DNA from: Chloroflexota bacterium
GTDB taxonomy: Bacteria; Chloroflexota; Dehalococcoidia; Lucifugimonadales; UBA2985
Direction of reading: 5' to 3'
NCBI GenBank assembly: GCA_028877205.1
Contig: JAPPHY010000016.1
Span: 1-64,000 of the forward strand
Length of the DNA stretch: 64,000 nt
Shown here: one piece after another, positions 45,817 to 54,853 of the stretch
Position numbering within the stretch: the stretch's first letter is position 1
Layout: each line of letters begins with the position of its first letter
Made by a program: the position numbers and the translations under genes
Notes under the pieces: generated by a model
The model's database searches: none
Seen by the model: only the letters and a program-made list of their open reading frames with translations
What the model was told of the DNA's origin: nothing

Positions 45817-45972
45817 CCCTTTGCTCCGCCACACGGGATGGGGAAACGCCTCCGGCGCAGCCTGCGGCCGGGCCGGGTCATGGCAGGGCCATTGGCATAT
45901 TATGCCTTGGGGCGTGTGAGGTCAACCGCGGTGGGGAGGCCGCCGCGGCGAGCGCGCGTCGTCGACGGCCTG

Positions 45973-46212
45973 CTACAGGAGGAGCCGCGGCGATTCCGCA
46001 AGGTCAAGCCTGCCGTCCACGGAGCAGGCATCGGCGGGACGGTGGTCCGCGCCGTCCCGGTTGAGTTCAATGCGCAGGCGCGCCGCCACCGCCGTCACGT
46101 CGGCATGGCGTCCGCGCAGCCTGATCATCACCCGCTCTGGCGTCAAAGTGGCCGCGGCCACGTGATCCGATGCAATGTCGCCTTCCGGTATGAGGAGAGC
46201 GCTGCCAACCAT
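45973..46212 (-). CDS. Small protein of unknown function
   Basis: A 79-residue protein starting at ATG 46212, eight bases after GGAGG. MVGSALLIPEGDIASDHVAAATLTPERVMIRLRGRHADVTAVAARL suggests a small beta-rich domain. No family is recognised. A frame open to 46266 has no ribosome binding site. Confidence 0.45.
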   Translation of the reverse strand: MVGSALLIPEGDIASDHVAAATLTPERVMIRLRGRHADVTAVAARLRIELNRDGADHRPADACSVDGRLDLAESPRLLL

Positions 46213-46368
46213 CACCATCACCTCCCTTTCGACGCCATTGTAGAACAAGTGTGCTGTCATTGTCAAGCCCTACAGTCAGCGGGCCTCGAGGGGGAGACGG
46301 TGAGCGTCGAATTGCGGCGGAGCATTCGCGAGGAGGGAAGTCGGTGTACGTGAAGTCGGAGGTTAGGG

Positions 46369-47163
46369 CTAGCTGCCCGCGCCGCTCGCCAGGTCGGCGA
46401 ACACCTTGGGCCAGTCGCCCTCGCCCTCGCCGAGGCCGGCGCGATAGGTGATGACACCGTTGTGATCGACGGCGACCTTCGTGGACTGCCTGATGATTTC
46501 AAGGCTGCGCAAGACGTTGTTGTCGACCACTGCGACCGGGAAGGGGAGCTCCTCCTTGGCGCGATGGTCCTCCAGCTTGCCGATTCCCTCGGTCAGGTCC
46601 TGGCCAATGGCGTACAGGTCAACGCTCTTCGAGAACTCCGGGTAGTCCAGCTTCAGGCGCCGCAACTCGGCGCGACATACCGGTCACCACGTTGTGAAGA
46701 AGTAGAGGAAGACCGGCTTGCCTTGGTGCGCCAGCAACTCCGTCGACACCCTGCTGCCGTCCACAAGAGTCATCTCGAAGTGAGGCAGCGTGTTGCCTAC
46801 GTTGACCCCGACGGGCGGGGCCGATGGCGCAGCGGTTGCCGTGGGCGCTTCGGTCGGGTCGGCCGGCGGCTCGGTGGGGGAGGCGGCGAGAGTGCCGGAG
46901 ACGGTGGCTTCGGGTTCAAGCCCCGCAGACGGCTCGGTTGTTGCGCTGACGGATCCAGTTGTTGGGTCGGCCGGCGTGGCGGTTGGTTCGGCAGCGGGTG
47001 CGGTTGTTGCCGTAGCGGCGGGCGCCTCGGTGGGTGCGGTGGTGGCCGTTGCCGGAGTGGTCGCGGTTGGTTCTGGATCGGAACCACATGCCGCGCTCAC
47101 GGCGAACAGTAGGACTGCGACCAGTGCCAGGATGCGTAACGCTGGGTTGCGCCGGACGGTCAT
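46369..47163 (-). CDS. TlpA/thioredoxin-like lipoprotein with in-frame UGA, probable selenoprotein
   Basis: Read through the UGA at 46686-46684 this is one 264-residue protein. It starts with a lipoprotein signal (VAVLLFAVSAAC), a Thr/Ala/Pro-rich linker to about 125, then a thioredoxin fold (VNVGNTLPHFEMTLVDGSRVS). The active-site strand is VFLYFFTTW-UGA-PVCRAELRRLK, where TlpA-like proteins have W-C-P-x-C, so UGA replaces the first active Cys (residue 160). The frame continues with VDLYAIGQDLTEGIGKL, LPFPVAVVDN and VAVDHNGVITYRAG to a normal end. A 6-bp hairpin follows the UGA. It would exchange disulfides or reduce peroxides outside the cytoplasm. A premature stop is the alternative, but the precise position and a second case at 16946 argue against it. 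Confidence 0.82.
46657..46673 (-). promoter_or_regulatory. SECIS-like hairpin after the UGA of the thioredoxin-like gene
   Basis: GCGCCG-AGTTG-CGGCGC forms a six-pair GC-rich stem with a five-base loop containing GU, starting 10 bases after the UGA and with its loop 17-21 bases downstream. Distance and loop fit bacterial SECIS elements. Confidence 0.6.
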
Positions 47164-47395
47164 CGCTTGTGCGCTCAAGCTCGGCGGCCCTCCTCGTAGA
47201 CCAGTGCCTCTAGCTGAATGATACCATCCGAATGACGCCGTGCAAGTCTGCGCAGGTTGAGCATTCCTTAAGTTTTGCTTACGGCTGGATGGCCTCGCGG
47301 TTCGCGGGATTTCTCCGCGCGGCGCAGCTAGAGAGTATCGAGAAATCGAGGGCGCGGGGGCCGTTGACGGCCGCGACTATGGTGCGGAGTAAAGT

Positions 47396-47749
47396 TGGTG
47401 GAGACGGGGGAGAGTCGAACTCCCCGTCCAGAGAGCTTCCCGCTGAAATCTACTACAGGCTTGTCCGGCGCTTGATTCTCGCTACCCCGGTCTCCCTGCC
47501 GGCCGGAGTACCCGGGTAGCCAGCCGGTGGTCTTGGTCCCTCGCTACCGGCGTTGCGCGGGCTGCACCTCGACTTATGGCGCCCACTCCTTACCTTCGAG
47601 GAGAGGTGAGGGTGGACGTGGCAGCCGTGTTAGGCCGCCAGGGCTACTTGCTTTTCGCCAGTTACTTTTTTGCCGCCTTGTTCACGGGGTGGACGGCACC
47701 CCGGCCTGCAATTCCGCGAGACCACCCCCTGTCGAGACCACGCGTCCCC
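47396..47749 (-). ncRNA. ssrA: Transfer-messenger RNA
   Basis: A 354-base tmRNA on the minus strand. Acceptor ends GGGGACG / CGTCTCC-A-CCA pair, the T arm GGGGAGTTCGACTCTCCCC is present, and the CCA is encoded. The open frame GGC AAA AAA GTA ACT GGC GAA AAG CAA ends in GTA GCC CTG GCG GCC TAA, giving the tag GKKVTGEKQVALAA after the charged Ala. It rescues stalled ribosomes with SmpB, whose gene lies 145 bases upstream. Confidence 0.95.
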
Positions 47750-47769
47750 ATTAGATGTGCAACACGGTC

Positions 47770-47775
47770 ATTATA
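47770..47775 (-). promoter_or_regulatory. -10 box of ssrA
   Basis: A perfect TATAAT on the minus strand, about 20 bases before the mature tmRNA 5' end at 47749, so a short leader would be removed by RNase P. A clear -35 box is not seen. Confidence 0.55.
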
Positions 47776-47845
47776 GCACAGGGCGACCTATCGATTGATC
47801 GTCGCTCTACTCCCGGCCGGCCAAAGGTGAATGGACACGTTTGGG

Positions 47846-47879
47846 CCCGCTCGTTCTGAGCCTGTCGAAGGACGGGCGG
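47846..47879. repeat. Dispersed palindromic repeat, copy 7
   Basis: CCCGCTCGTTCTGAGCC-T-GTCGAAGGACGGGCGG, between ssrA and smpB. Confidence 0.8.
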
Positions 47880-47893
47880 AGTTTGGAGTACCA

Positions 47894-48400
47894 TCAGCCT
47901 CGAGATGCCGCGCGCATGGCGCGGCCCGCCTCGCGCTCCTGATCGCGGTCGAGGATGGCACGGCGCTTGTCGTGCAGCCTGCGCCCCCGTGCCAGGCCCA
48001 CCTGCACCTTGGCGTAGTGGCCCTTGATGTACACGCGCAGCGGCACGAGCGTCAGGCCTTTCTGGGATGTGACGCCCGCCAGGTGGCCGATCTCCTTGGC
48101 GTGAAGCAGAAGCTTGCGAGGACGGGTCGGCTCGTGGTTGTGGATGTTGCCCTGCTCATACGGGGCGATGTGGGAGTTCATCAGCCACACCTCGCCGTCC
48201 TCGGCCTTGGCGAAGGCGTGCTGGATGTTCATCTTGCCGGAGCGCACGGACTTGATCTCCGTTCCGGTGAGAGCCAGGCCGGCCTCCACCGTCTCCAGGA
48301 TGTCGTAGTCGTGGTAGGCGCGCCGGTTCTGCGTGACGGCGCCGGTCTGGCTCTTCGGCTTTGCCTTAGGGTTGGCTCGCTTGGATCTGGACTTTGGCAT
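47894..48400 (-). CDS. smpB: SsrA-binding protein SmpB
   Basis: A 168-residue SmpB, which brings tmRNA to stalled ribosomes. Family segments are NRRAYHDYDILETVEAGLALTGTEIKSVRSGKMNI, NSHIAPYEQGNIHNHEPTRPRKLLLH, VYIKGHYAKVQVGLARGRRLHDKR. The basic N-terminal and C-terminal tails are present. It is followed by ssrA on the same strand. Confidence 0.96.
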   Translation of the reverse strand: MPKSRSKRANPKAKPKSQTGAVTQNRRAYHDYDILETVEAGLALTGTEIKSVRSGKMNIQHAFAKAEDGEVWLMNSHIAPYEQGNIHNHEPTRPRKLLLHAKEIGHLAGVTSQKGLTLVPLRVYIKGHYAKVQVGLARGRRLHDKRRAILDRDQEREAGRAMRAASRG

Positions 48401-48424
48401 CGTAGTGGTCTCTCTCGATCGCGC

Positions 48425-49723
48425 CTATGGTGCGCCGGCCGCCACTTGGGACTGCAGGTATTCCACGGCTCGATCCAGCTGGAGGTCCTGGTCTTCGTCC
48501 GTACCCGGCTCAACTTCGATGTCCGGCGCCAGCCCCTCACCCTCGATGAGGTGGCCGTCGGGTGAGTACCACCGCCCGATGGTGCAGTACAGCCCGGAGC
48601 CGTCCACCAGATTGTGCGGCAGGTTTACGCTGCCCTTCCCGAACGTGTTCTCGCCGATAAGGACGGCCCTGTCGTGATCCCGCAACGCTCCGGCTAGCAC
48701 CTCGCTGCCGCTGGCGCTGCCATTGTTTACCAGCACGACTAAGGGAATGTCAGGGGCGAGGCCGTCGGGTCTCACCTCGTATTCGATGCGGTGGTCGTTG
48801 CCGTCCACGGAGTAGAGCACCAGGCCGTCCACTAGGAACTGGCTGGCAATGTTCACGGTGGTGGAGAGCAGGCCACCGGGGTTGTTCCTCAGGTCGAGTA
48901 TCATGGCCCTGACGCCCATCTCGATGGCCTTCTCGATTGTGGCGGTCATCTGCTCGTCGGTGTTGCTCGAGAATGACGAGATCTCCACGTGAGCGATGCC
49001 GTCTGGAAGCAGCCGCCACTCCACGCTCGTGATCTCGATGGTGCCGCGCACTATCTCGATCTCGACAGGCTCCTCTGCGCCCTCGTGCAGCACCCGGAGC
49101 CGGACCGGTGTTCCCTCCGGCCCGCGAATTCGGAGCACCGACTCCGTGACAGTCCAGCCCTCGGTGCTTTCGCCGTCGACTGCCAGGATAACGTCGCCCG
49201 GTCTGATGCCCGCGCGCTCCGCGGGTGTATCCGGGAGAGGCGCCGTGATCGTTATTCGCTCGTCCTTGAGGCCCACGGTGGCCCCGATACCTCCGAACTT
49301 GCCCTCGCTGTCCTCAGAGTAGAGGGCGTATTCGTCAGGAGTGAAGAACGTGGTATAGGGGTCGTCCACGACGTCCAGCATGGCCTCGATGGCCACAAGC
49401 GAGAGATGTTCCGAGTCAGGCTGGTCCAGCACCGTTGCCTGGCTGGTCATGGCGTCGATGGCGGCCGCGCCCAAGGCCTCCACGTCAAGCGTCTCCCTTT
49501 CCACGAAGCAGCTGTCCAGGGTGTTCCACACCTCCACGATGGCGTTGTGGTCCGTAGACGCGTCCGCTCCTGAAAGCTGCTCCCACACGTCCACGACTGC
49601 CGAGATGTCAGCCGGAGGTGTGGGCGTGGGCTCGGCAGGCGTCGCGCACGCAACCAAGCCGACCGCCAAGGATAGCAGGGCGCCGGCTGTGAGCGGAACG
49701 GATCTGAGACTGCTACCACGCAC
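48425..49723 (-). CDS. C-terminal processing (S41) peptidase, lipoprotein
   Basis: A 432-residue S41 peptidase. A lipoprotein signal (LTAGALLSLAVGLVAC) places it outside the cytoplasmic membrane. A PDZ domain (RAGIRPGDVILAVDGESTEG) and the catalytic domain (MILDLRNNPGGLLSTTVNIASQF) follow, with the nucleophile Ser in NNGSASGSEVLAGALRDHDRA and the Lys in IGENTFGKGSVN. The start is uncertain: GTG 49723 gives a normal lipoprotein signal; the frame continues to 49777. A TAGAAT box (49752-49757) suggests transcription starts near 49745. The gene upstream of smpB on the same strand; a role in protein quality control is likely. Confidence 0.88.
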   Translation of the reverse strand: MRGSSLRSVPLTAGALLSLAVGLVACATPAEPTPTPPADISAVVDVWEQLSGADASTDHNAIVEVWNTLDSCFVERETLDVEALGAAAIDAMTSQATVLDQPDSEHLSLVAIEAMLDVVDDPYTTFFTPDEYALYSEDSEGKFGGIGATVGLKDERITITAPLPDTPAERAGIRPGDVILAVDGESTEGWTVTESVLRIRGPEGTPVRLRVLHEGAEEPVEIEIVRGTIEITSVEWRLLPDGIAHVEISSFSSNTDEQMTATIEKAIEMGVRAMILDLRNNPGGLLSTTVNIASQFLVDGLVLYSVDGNDHRIEYEVRPDGLAPDIPLVVLVNNGSASGSEVLAGALRDHDRAVLIGENTFGKGSVNLPHNLVDGSGLYCTIGRWYSPDGHLIEGEGLAPDIEVEPGTDEDQDLQLDRAVEYLQSQVAAGAP

Positions 49724-49751
49724 AGGTTGTTCTCGAAGGGGTGATACCTCA

Positions 49752-49757
49752 ATTCTA
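49752..49757 (-). promoter_or_regulatory. Extended -10 element before the S41 peptidase gene
   Basis: TGCTAGAAT on the minus strand is an extended -10 box about 30 bases before GTG 49723. Confidence 0.35.
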
Positions 49758-49874
49758 GCACACCCAGGCTTGCACACTCCGATGGAATTTTCGCTCCGGG
49801 CTGAGGCTCACTCCCGAGCGATGATACGTAGCGATTGAATGCCGCAAACTGCAGGCGTTTGTGGTGATTTTCAC

Positions 49875-49903
49875 TTGCTAACAGGCTTGCCCTGTGCTAT
49901 ATT
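49875..49903 (+). promoter_or_regulatory. Promoter of the nuo operon
   Basis: TTGCTA (49875-49880) and TATATT (49898-49903) are spaced by exactly 17 bases, with a TGC before the -10 box. nuoA begins 33 bases further on. Confidence 0.6.
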
Positions 49904-49935
49904 CCTTCCGATGTTTGACGCGGAGGTAACGGCCT

Positions 49936-50319
49936 GTGCTTGAGGACTATTTCCGCCAGTACGGCCTCATCGCCGTCTTCACCGTCGTAGCGGTGGTGCT
50001 GCCGGGCACGCTGCTCGTGGTATCGTGGCTGTTCTCCTACATTCGCGTCCGACCCAAGAAACCCACCGCGACCAAGAAGAACCCCTACGAGTGCGGTATG
50101 GAGCTCATAGGAGACCGCTGGCCGCAGTTCAACTTCCGCTACTACATGTTCGCCATCCTCTTCGTCATCTTCGACGTCGAGACGATCTTCATCTACCCCT
50201 GGGCCGTACACTTTGGCCAGCTTGGGCTTTTCGCCTTCATTGAGATGCTGGTCTTCATCCTTATCCTGGTGGTGGGCTGGGCCTACGCGTGGAGGTACAA
50301 GGCTCTGGAGTGGAGGTAG
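49936..50319 (+). CDS. nuoA: NADH-quinone oxidoreductase subunit A
   Basis: A 127-residue NuoA with three membrane helices and the conserved loop [38 protein letters not shown], which lies near the quinone-site switch. GTG 49936 has GGAGGT upstream. It is the first gene of the complex I operon. Confidence 0.95.
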   Translation: MLEDYFRQYGLIAVFTVVAVVLPGTLLVVSWLFSYIRVRPKKPTATKKNPYECGMELIGDRWPQFNFRYYMFAILFVIFDVETIFIYPWAVHFGQLGLFAFIEMLVFILILVVGWAYAWRYKALEWR

Positions 50320-50322
50320 ACT

Positions 50323-50970
50323 ATGTCGCTTGAAATGCAGCCCGGCCGAACTTCCGGCGAGCAAGTGCCCGGTGTGACGGTACCCCTGTATTCCACCACA
50401 TGGGAGTTGGACCGCGAGGAAGGGGCGGAAATCAACGACATGAAGGCGACGCACATCGAGCCGTTCGCCCGCGATTACATCCAGGTCGACCCGGAATTCG
50501 AGCGCAACGTGGTCATCACGTCCGTAGACGCTCTCCTGAACTGGAGCCGCAAGTCGTCCGTGTTCCCCATGACGTTCGGGCTCGCGTGCTGCGCCTTCGA
50601 GATGATCGCCAGCGCGATGTCCAGGTTCGACATCTCCCGATTCGGCATGGAGGCCATGCGCGCCTCGCCGAGGCAGGCCGACCTGATGATCGTGGCCGGC
50701 ACGGTGACCTGGAAGATGGCTCCGGCCATCCGCCGCCTCTACGACCAGATGCCGGAACCGAAGTGGGTCATCTCGATGGGCGTGTGCGCCACGAGCGGCG
50801 GCCCCTACTACCAGGGCTACAGCGTGGTGCCCGGTGTAAACCGCATCGTTCCGGTGGACGTCTACGTGCCGGGCTGCCCGCCAAGGCCGGACGCCCTCCT
50901 GTACGGCATTATGCAACTCCACGAGAAGATCAAGAAGTACAGCCTCTTCGGCAAAGCCGCGGGTGCGTAG
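50323..50970 (+). CDS. nuoB: NADH-quinone oxidoreductase subunit B
   Basis: A 215-residue NuoB that carries cluster N2, the last iron-sulfur centre before quinone. Ligands are in [20 protein letters not shown] and [17 protein letters not shown] 50323 gives a 40-residue N-terminal extension relative to many NuoB; an internal ATG (50440) begins at the family's usual point. Confidence 0.96.
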   Translation: MSLEMQPGRTSGEQVPGVTVPLYSTTWELDREEGAEINDMKATHIEPFARDYIQVDPEFERNVVITSVDALLNWSRKSSVFPMTFGLACCAFEMIASAMSRFDISRFGMEAMRASPRQADLMIVAGTVTWKMAPAIRRLYDQMPEPKWVISMGVCATSGGPYYQGYSVVPGVNRIVPVDVYVPGCPPRPDALLYGIMQLHEKIKKYSLFGKAAGA

Positions 50971-51423
50971 ATGACTTCGACCCTGAGCGCAGACCTGATT
51001 GCCAGCCGCCTGGCGGAAGCCGTCCCCGGCGCGGTGGAGGAGTCCAACGAACGCGACGTCTGGGTCAAGGCCGAGTCCGTACTCGATGTGTGTGGCTTCC
51101 TGAAGGACGACGCCGACCTCAAGTTCGACTACCTGGTGTCAATCTCCGCGGTGGACTACATAGAGCACTTCGAGGTTGTGTACCACCTGGTGTCGATGCC
51201 CCACAACCACGGCGCGGTGGTCAGGACCAGGTGCTGGGGCAGGGAAGAGCCGAGCGTGCCGTCCGTGACCGGCCTGTGGCAGGGAGCCGACTTCCAGGAG
51301 CGCGAGGTCTACGACCTCATGGGCGTCAGCTTCACAGGCCACGTAAACCTGAAGCGGTTGCTGCTGTGGGAGGGCTACCCAGGTCATCCTCAGCGCAAGG
51401 ACTACCTGGAACCTCCAAGGTAG
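50971..51423 (+). CDS. nuoC: NADH-quinone oxidoreductase subunit C
   Basis: A 150-residue NuoC (30-kDa subunit), separate from NuoD. Signature near the end: ADFQEREVYDLMGVSFTGHVNLKRLLLWEGYPGHPQRKDY. It starts directly after the nuoB stop. Confidence 0.95.
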   Translation: MTSTLSADLIASRLAEAVPGAVEESNERDVWVKAESVLDVCGFLKDDADLKFDYLVSISAVDYIEHFEVVYHLVSMPHNHGAVVRTRCWGREEPSVPSVTGLWQGADFQEREVYDLMGVSFTGHVNLKRLLLWEGYPGHPQRKDYLEPPR

Positions 51424-51460
51424 CGCAAGACGAGCGAGATTCCCGGAGAATTAGCGAAAG

Positions 51461-52564
51461 ATGACCCTCCGTACCGAGCCGGTTACCATCAATCTGGGGC
51501 CACAGCACCCCAGCACTCACGGCGTCTTTCGAATGCGTATCACATTCGATGGCGAGGTGATCCTGGACGTGGAGCCGGTCTTCGGCTACCTGCACCGCGG
51601 CTCTGAGAAGCTGGCGGAGGAGCGCACCTACGCCCAAGTGGTCACGCTCACGGACCGCCTCGACTACGTGTCCTCCATGTCCAACAACCTGGCCTACGTG
51701 CTGGCCGTGGAGAAGCTGGCCGGCATTCAGCCGCCGGAGCGGGCGATGTACCTCCGCGTCATCGCTGCGGAGCTCCAGCGCATCTCCAGCCACCTGGTGG
51801 CCACCGGCTTCTTCCTGAACGACCTTGGCGCACTGGCAACGCCTCTCATGTACTGCTTCCGGGAGCGCGAGAAGATACTCGACCTGTTCGAGATGCTGTG
51901 CGGCGCGCGCATCACGCTGAGCTACATGCGCGTCGGAGGCGTGTTCCAGGACGCGCCGACCGAGTTCTGGCCCGCCATTCGAGACTTCCTGAGCTTCATG
52001 CCGGAGTACGTAGACGAGTACGAGAAAATGCTCACCGGCAACGAGATCCTGCTGTCCCGCACCAAGGACGTCGGAATTCTGGCCGGCGAAACGGCCATCA
52101 ACTGCTCCGCCAGCGGCCCAGTGCTCCGTTCTGCCGGCGTGAACTGGGATCTGCGCAAGGCGGATCCCTACGACGTGTACGACCGGCTGGAGTTCGACGT
52201 GCCGGTTGGCACCGTTGGTGACAACTACGACCGCTACCTGCTGCGCATCGCGGAGATCAGGCAGTCGCTGCGCATCATTGAGCAGTGCGTTGACCAGATA
52301 CCGGAGGGCCCCGTTCGCGAGAGGATACCCAATCTTGTGCGGCCGCCGGTTGGCGACGCTTACGCCCACGTCGAGTCGCCGAAGGGTGAGCTTGGCTTCT
52401 ACCTGGTCAGCGACGGCAGCATCGCGCCGTACAGGTGCAAGATCCGGTCGCCGTCGCTCATCAACCTGACCGTGCTGCGTGACATCCTCATCGGCTGGAA
52501 GCTGGCTGACATGATCGTCACGTTCGGCAGCATCGACATCAACATGGGTGAGGTGGACAGGTAG
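51461..52564 (+). CDS. nuoD: NADH-quinone oxidoreductase subunit D
   Basis: A 367-residue 49-kDa subunit. NLGPQHPSTHGVFRM (His-Pro quinone-site loop), YLHRGSEKLAEERTY, ERAMYLRVIAAELQRISSHL and the end DINMGEVDR are typical. It forms the quinone pocket with NuoB. Confidence 0.97.
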   Translation: MTLRTEPVTINLGPQHPSTHGVFRMRITFDGEVILDVEPVFGYLHRGSEKLAEERTYAQVVTLTDRLDYVSSMSNNLAYVLAVEKLAGIQPPERAMYLRVIAAELQRISSHLVATGFFLNDLGALATPLMYCFREREKILDLFEMLCGARITLSYMRVGGVFQDAPTEFWPAIRDFLSFMPEYVDEYEKMLTGNEILLSRTKDVGILAGETAINCSASGPVLRSAGVNWDLRKADPYDVYDRLEFDVPVGTVGDNYDRYLLRIAEIRQSLRIIEQCVDQIPEGPVRERIPNLVRPPVGDAYAHVESPKGELGFYLVSDGSIAPYRCKIRSPSLINLTVLRDILIGWKLADMIVTFGSIDINMGEVDR

Positions 52565-52566
52565 CG

Positions 52567-53784
52567 ATGGGAGGCTACACGCCATTCAGGGAGGCCAACG
52601 CCTTCTTCGGCAACCTCTACGACCTGTTCGCGGGGTTGAACGTGTTCGGCGTCTCGCTGATTCCGGAGTGGCTCGCGTACTTCGTCGCGGGCTTCCTGGT
52701 CATCTTCATTGTAATCAACGTGGTGGTGATTACTACCACCGTGGGCACCTGGGTCGAGCGCCGTCTCATCGGCCGGATTCAGTCGAGGCTCGGCCCCAAC
52801 CGGTGGGGCCCGTTCGGCCTCCTGACGCCGGTGGCCGACGCCCTGAAGCTGCTCACCAAGGAGGACACCAGGCCGGAGGGCGTGGACGGCTGGGTGTTCA
52901 ATCTCGCACCCCTGGTGTTCATACTCGGCCCTCTATTGGTCTTTGCCGTCATCCCGTTCGGCAAGAACACCTACGTCGCAGACCTGAACATCGGCATTCT
53001 ATTCATTATCGCCGTGACCACCGTGCCTACCATCGCCATGTTCATGGCCGGCTGGGGCTCGGGCAACCGGTACTCGCTCTTCGGCGCCATGCGCGGCGTC
53101 GCGCAGCTGGTCAGCTACGAGGTGCCGCTGGTGCTGTCGATCGTCGGCGTGTTGCTGCTGGCCGGCTCGCTTTCGCTGGTGGACATAGTGGAGAGCCAGC
53201 GAATTCCCTTCATCCTCATCCAGCCGTTGGGCTTCTTCATCTTCATTGTGGCGATTTCGGCGGAGATGAACCGCTCGCCGTTCGACATAGTGGAAGCGGA
53301 CTCGGAGCTGGTGGCAGGGTTCCACACCGAGTACAGCGGCATGAAGTGGGGCACGTTCCAGCTGGCGGAGTTCATCGCGCCGTTCGGCGCCGCTTCAATC
53401 ATCACGACGCTGTTCCTCAAGGGCTGGGAGGGACCGGTGCTGCCCTCGCACCTGTGGTTCTTCATCAAGGTGTGGGCCATCTGGTTCATTCTTCTCTGGG
53501 TCAGGGCCACTCTGCCGAGACTTCGAGTGGACCAGATCATGGCACTGGCGTGGAAGTTCCTCTTCCCGCTCGGGCTGATCAACCTGTTCATAACGGCCGG
53601 GCTGCTCCTGATATGGGAAGACCCCACCACCATCCAGCTATGGGCAATGGGCGGCATCAACTGGGTGATCGCGCTGGTGTGCCTGGTGGTGTCCTCTCAC
53701 CTGATGTCGGACAAGCTGACCGCACGGCCGCCTCTGGCTCCGGTGCCGGGAAGATCGAGCGGTCGTGCTCAGGAGGCCAGATGA
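52567..53784 (+). CDS. nuoH: NADH-quinone oxidoreductase subunit H
   Basis: A 405-residue membrane subunit with eight or nine helices. Conserved parts are ERRLIGRIQSRLGPNRWGPFGLLTPVADALKLLTKED, NRSPFDIVEADSELVAGFHTEYSGMKWG and WVRATLPRLRVDQIM. It links the hydrophilic arm to the proton channels. Confidence 0.97.
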   Translation: MGGYTPFREANAFFGNLYDLFAGLNVFGVSLIPEWLAYFVAGFLVIFIVINVVVITTTVGTWVERRLIGRIQSRLGPNRWGPFGLLTPVADALKLLTKEDTRPEGVDGWVFNLAPLVFILGPLLVFAVIPFGKNTYVADLNIGILFIIAVTTVPTIAMFMAGWGSGNRYSLFGAMRGVAQLVSYEVPLVLSIVGVLLLAGSLSLVDIVESQRIPFILIQPLGFFIFIVAISAEMNRSPFDIVEADSELVAGFHTEYSGMKWGTFQLAEFIAPFGAASIITTLFLKGWEGPVLPSHLWFFIKVWAIWFILLWVRATLPRLRVDQIMALAWKFLFPLGLINLFITAGLLLIWEDPTTIQLWAMGGINWVIALVCLVVSSHLMSDKLTARPPLAPVPGRSSGRAQEAR

Positions 53785-53785
53785 T

Positions 53786-54286
53786 ATGTATGGCATAGGA
53801 ATTGCAAAGGGACTGATGGTCACGCTGACCAACCTGTTCAGGAAGCCGTTCACGATCCAGTATCCTGAGGAGGCGGTGCCGCAGTCGCCCCGCTTCCGCG
53901 GCGAGGAGTTCGCCTGGTACGAGGAGAGGTGCACGGGCTGCGCAAGCTGCGCCAAGTACTGCCCGCTGGGCATCATTCGGATAGTGACGCACCCCGGCGG
54001 CGCGAACGTGCCGGAGGGCGACTCCTACGCAATCGACGTGTTCGACATCGACATAGGCCGGTGCATGTTCTGCGGCCTATGCGTGGAGGCCTGCCCCTAT
54101 GACGCGCTGTTCATGGGCAGCGGCTTCGAGCGGGGGCAGTACCGCCGCGACGACCTGATCATCACGGTGGACGAGCTCCGCAGCTCCGAGAGACGTCCCA
54201 GCACCTGGTTCCGGCCCCAGCTGGAGGAGCGCGATTACCGCCCCCAGGGCGGTGAGCCCCTTTCTTGGGAAGAGGTCGGCCGCTAG
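53786..54286 (+). CDS. nuoI: NADH-quinone oxidoreductase subunit I
   Basis: A 166-residue ferredoxin-like subunit with two [4Fe-4S] motifs: CTGCASCAKYCPLGI and CMFCGLCVEACPYDAL, which carry electrons to NuoB. ATG 53786 begins two bases after the nuoH stop. A TTG or ATG start at 53765 in the same frame would overlap nuoH and is not needed. Confidence 0.95.
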   Translation: MYGIGIAKGLMVTLTNLFRKPFTIQYPEEAVPQSPRFRGEEFAWYEERCTGCASCAKYCPLGIIRIVTHPGGANVPEGDSYAIDVFDIDIGRCMFCGLCVEACPYDALFMGSGFERGQYRRDDLIITVDELRSSERRPSTWFRPQLEERDYRPQGGEPLSWEEVGR

Positions 54287-54853
54287 ATGTTTCCGCTGGA
54301 CATCGCCTTCTGGGGCCTGGCTGCCGTGGGGATAGTCTCCGCGCTGGCCGTGGTATCTGAGAGGGATATCTTCAGAGCGGCCCTGTTCCTTGTAGTCTCC
54401 TTCCTGGTGGTCGCAGGGATGTTCGTGCTGCTCAACGCCGAGTTCCTCGCGGTTGTGCAGGTGCTCGTGTACGTGGGCGCTATCTCCGTACTCATCATTT
54501 TCGCCATAATGCTCACGCGGAACGCCCAGGACGGCAATCCGTTCAACAGGTTCCAGCTGCCGGCGCTCATGCTGTCGGGGCTGGTGTTCGCGGCCATCGC
54601 CTTCGCTGTGGTGGTCACCGACTGGAATGAGTGGGGCAACCTGGGCTTCGCGGTCGCGCCCGGCGAGGCTGCTTCTGTGGATCCCAGTCACACGGAAGAG
54701 GGCATCCGGGACGTCTTCGGTGACACCACCCAGGTCATAGCCCGGCTTCTCCTACAGGACTTCGTACTGCCCATGGAGGCGGCCTCCGTCGTGCTGCTTG
54801 CGGCGGTGATAGGCGCGCTGGCACTGGTGCGGGAGAGGGAGGGTGAGTCCTGA
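54287..54853 (+). CDS. nuoJ: NADH-quinone oxidoreductase subunit J
   Basis: A 188-residue membrane subunit with five helices. The pattern IFRAALFLVVSFLVVAGMFVLLNAEFLAVVQVLVYVGAISVLIIFAIMLTRN is characteristic. ATG 54287 directly follows the nuoI stop. Confidence 0.95.
   Translation: MFPLDIAFWGLAAVGIVSALAVVSERDIFRAALFLVVSFLVVAGMFVLLNAEFLAVVQVLVYVGAISVLIIFAIMLTRNAQDGNPFNRFQLPALMLSGLVFAAIAFAVVVTDWNEWGNLGFAVAPGEAASVDPSHTEEGIRDVFGDTTQVIARLLLQDFVLPMEAASVVLLAAVIGALALVREREGES

Noticed and set aside
47391-47760. Short open frames inside the tmRNA region (for example 47576-47776)
   Set aside because: The stretch is explained by ssrA, including its tag frame and tRNA-like ends.
52548-53798. 416-codon frame overlapping nuoH in another frame
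   Set aside because: Arg/Gly/His-rich translation with no family features; nuoH explains the region.
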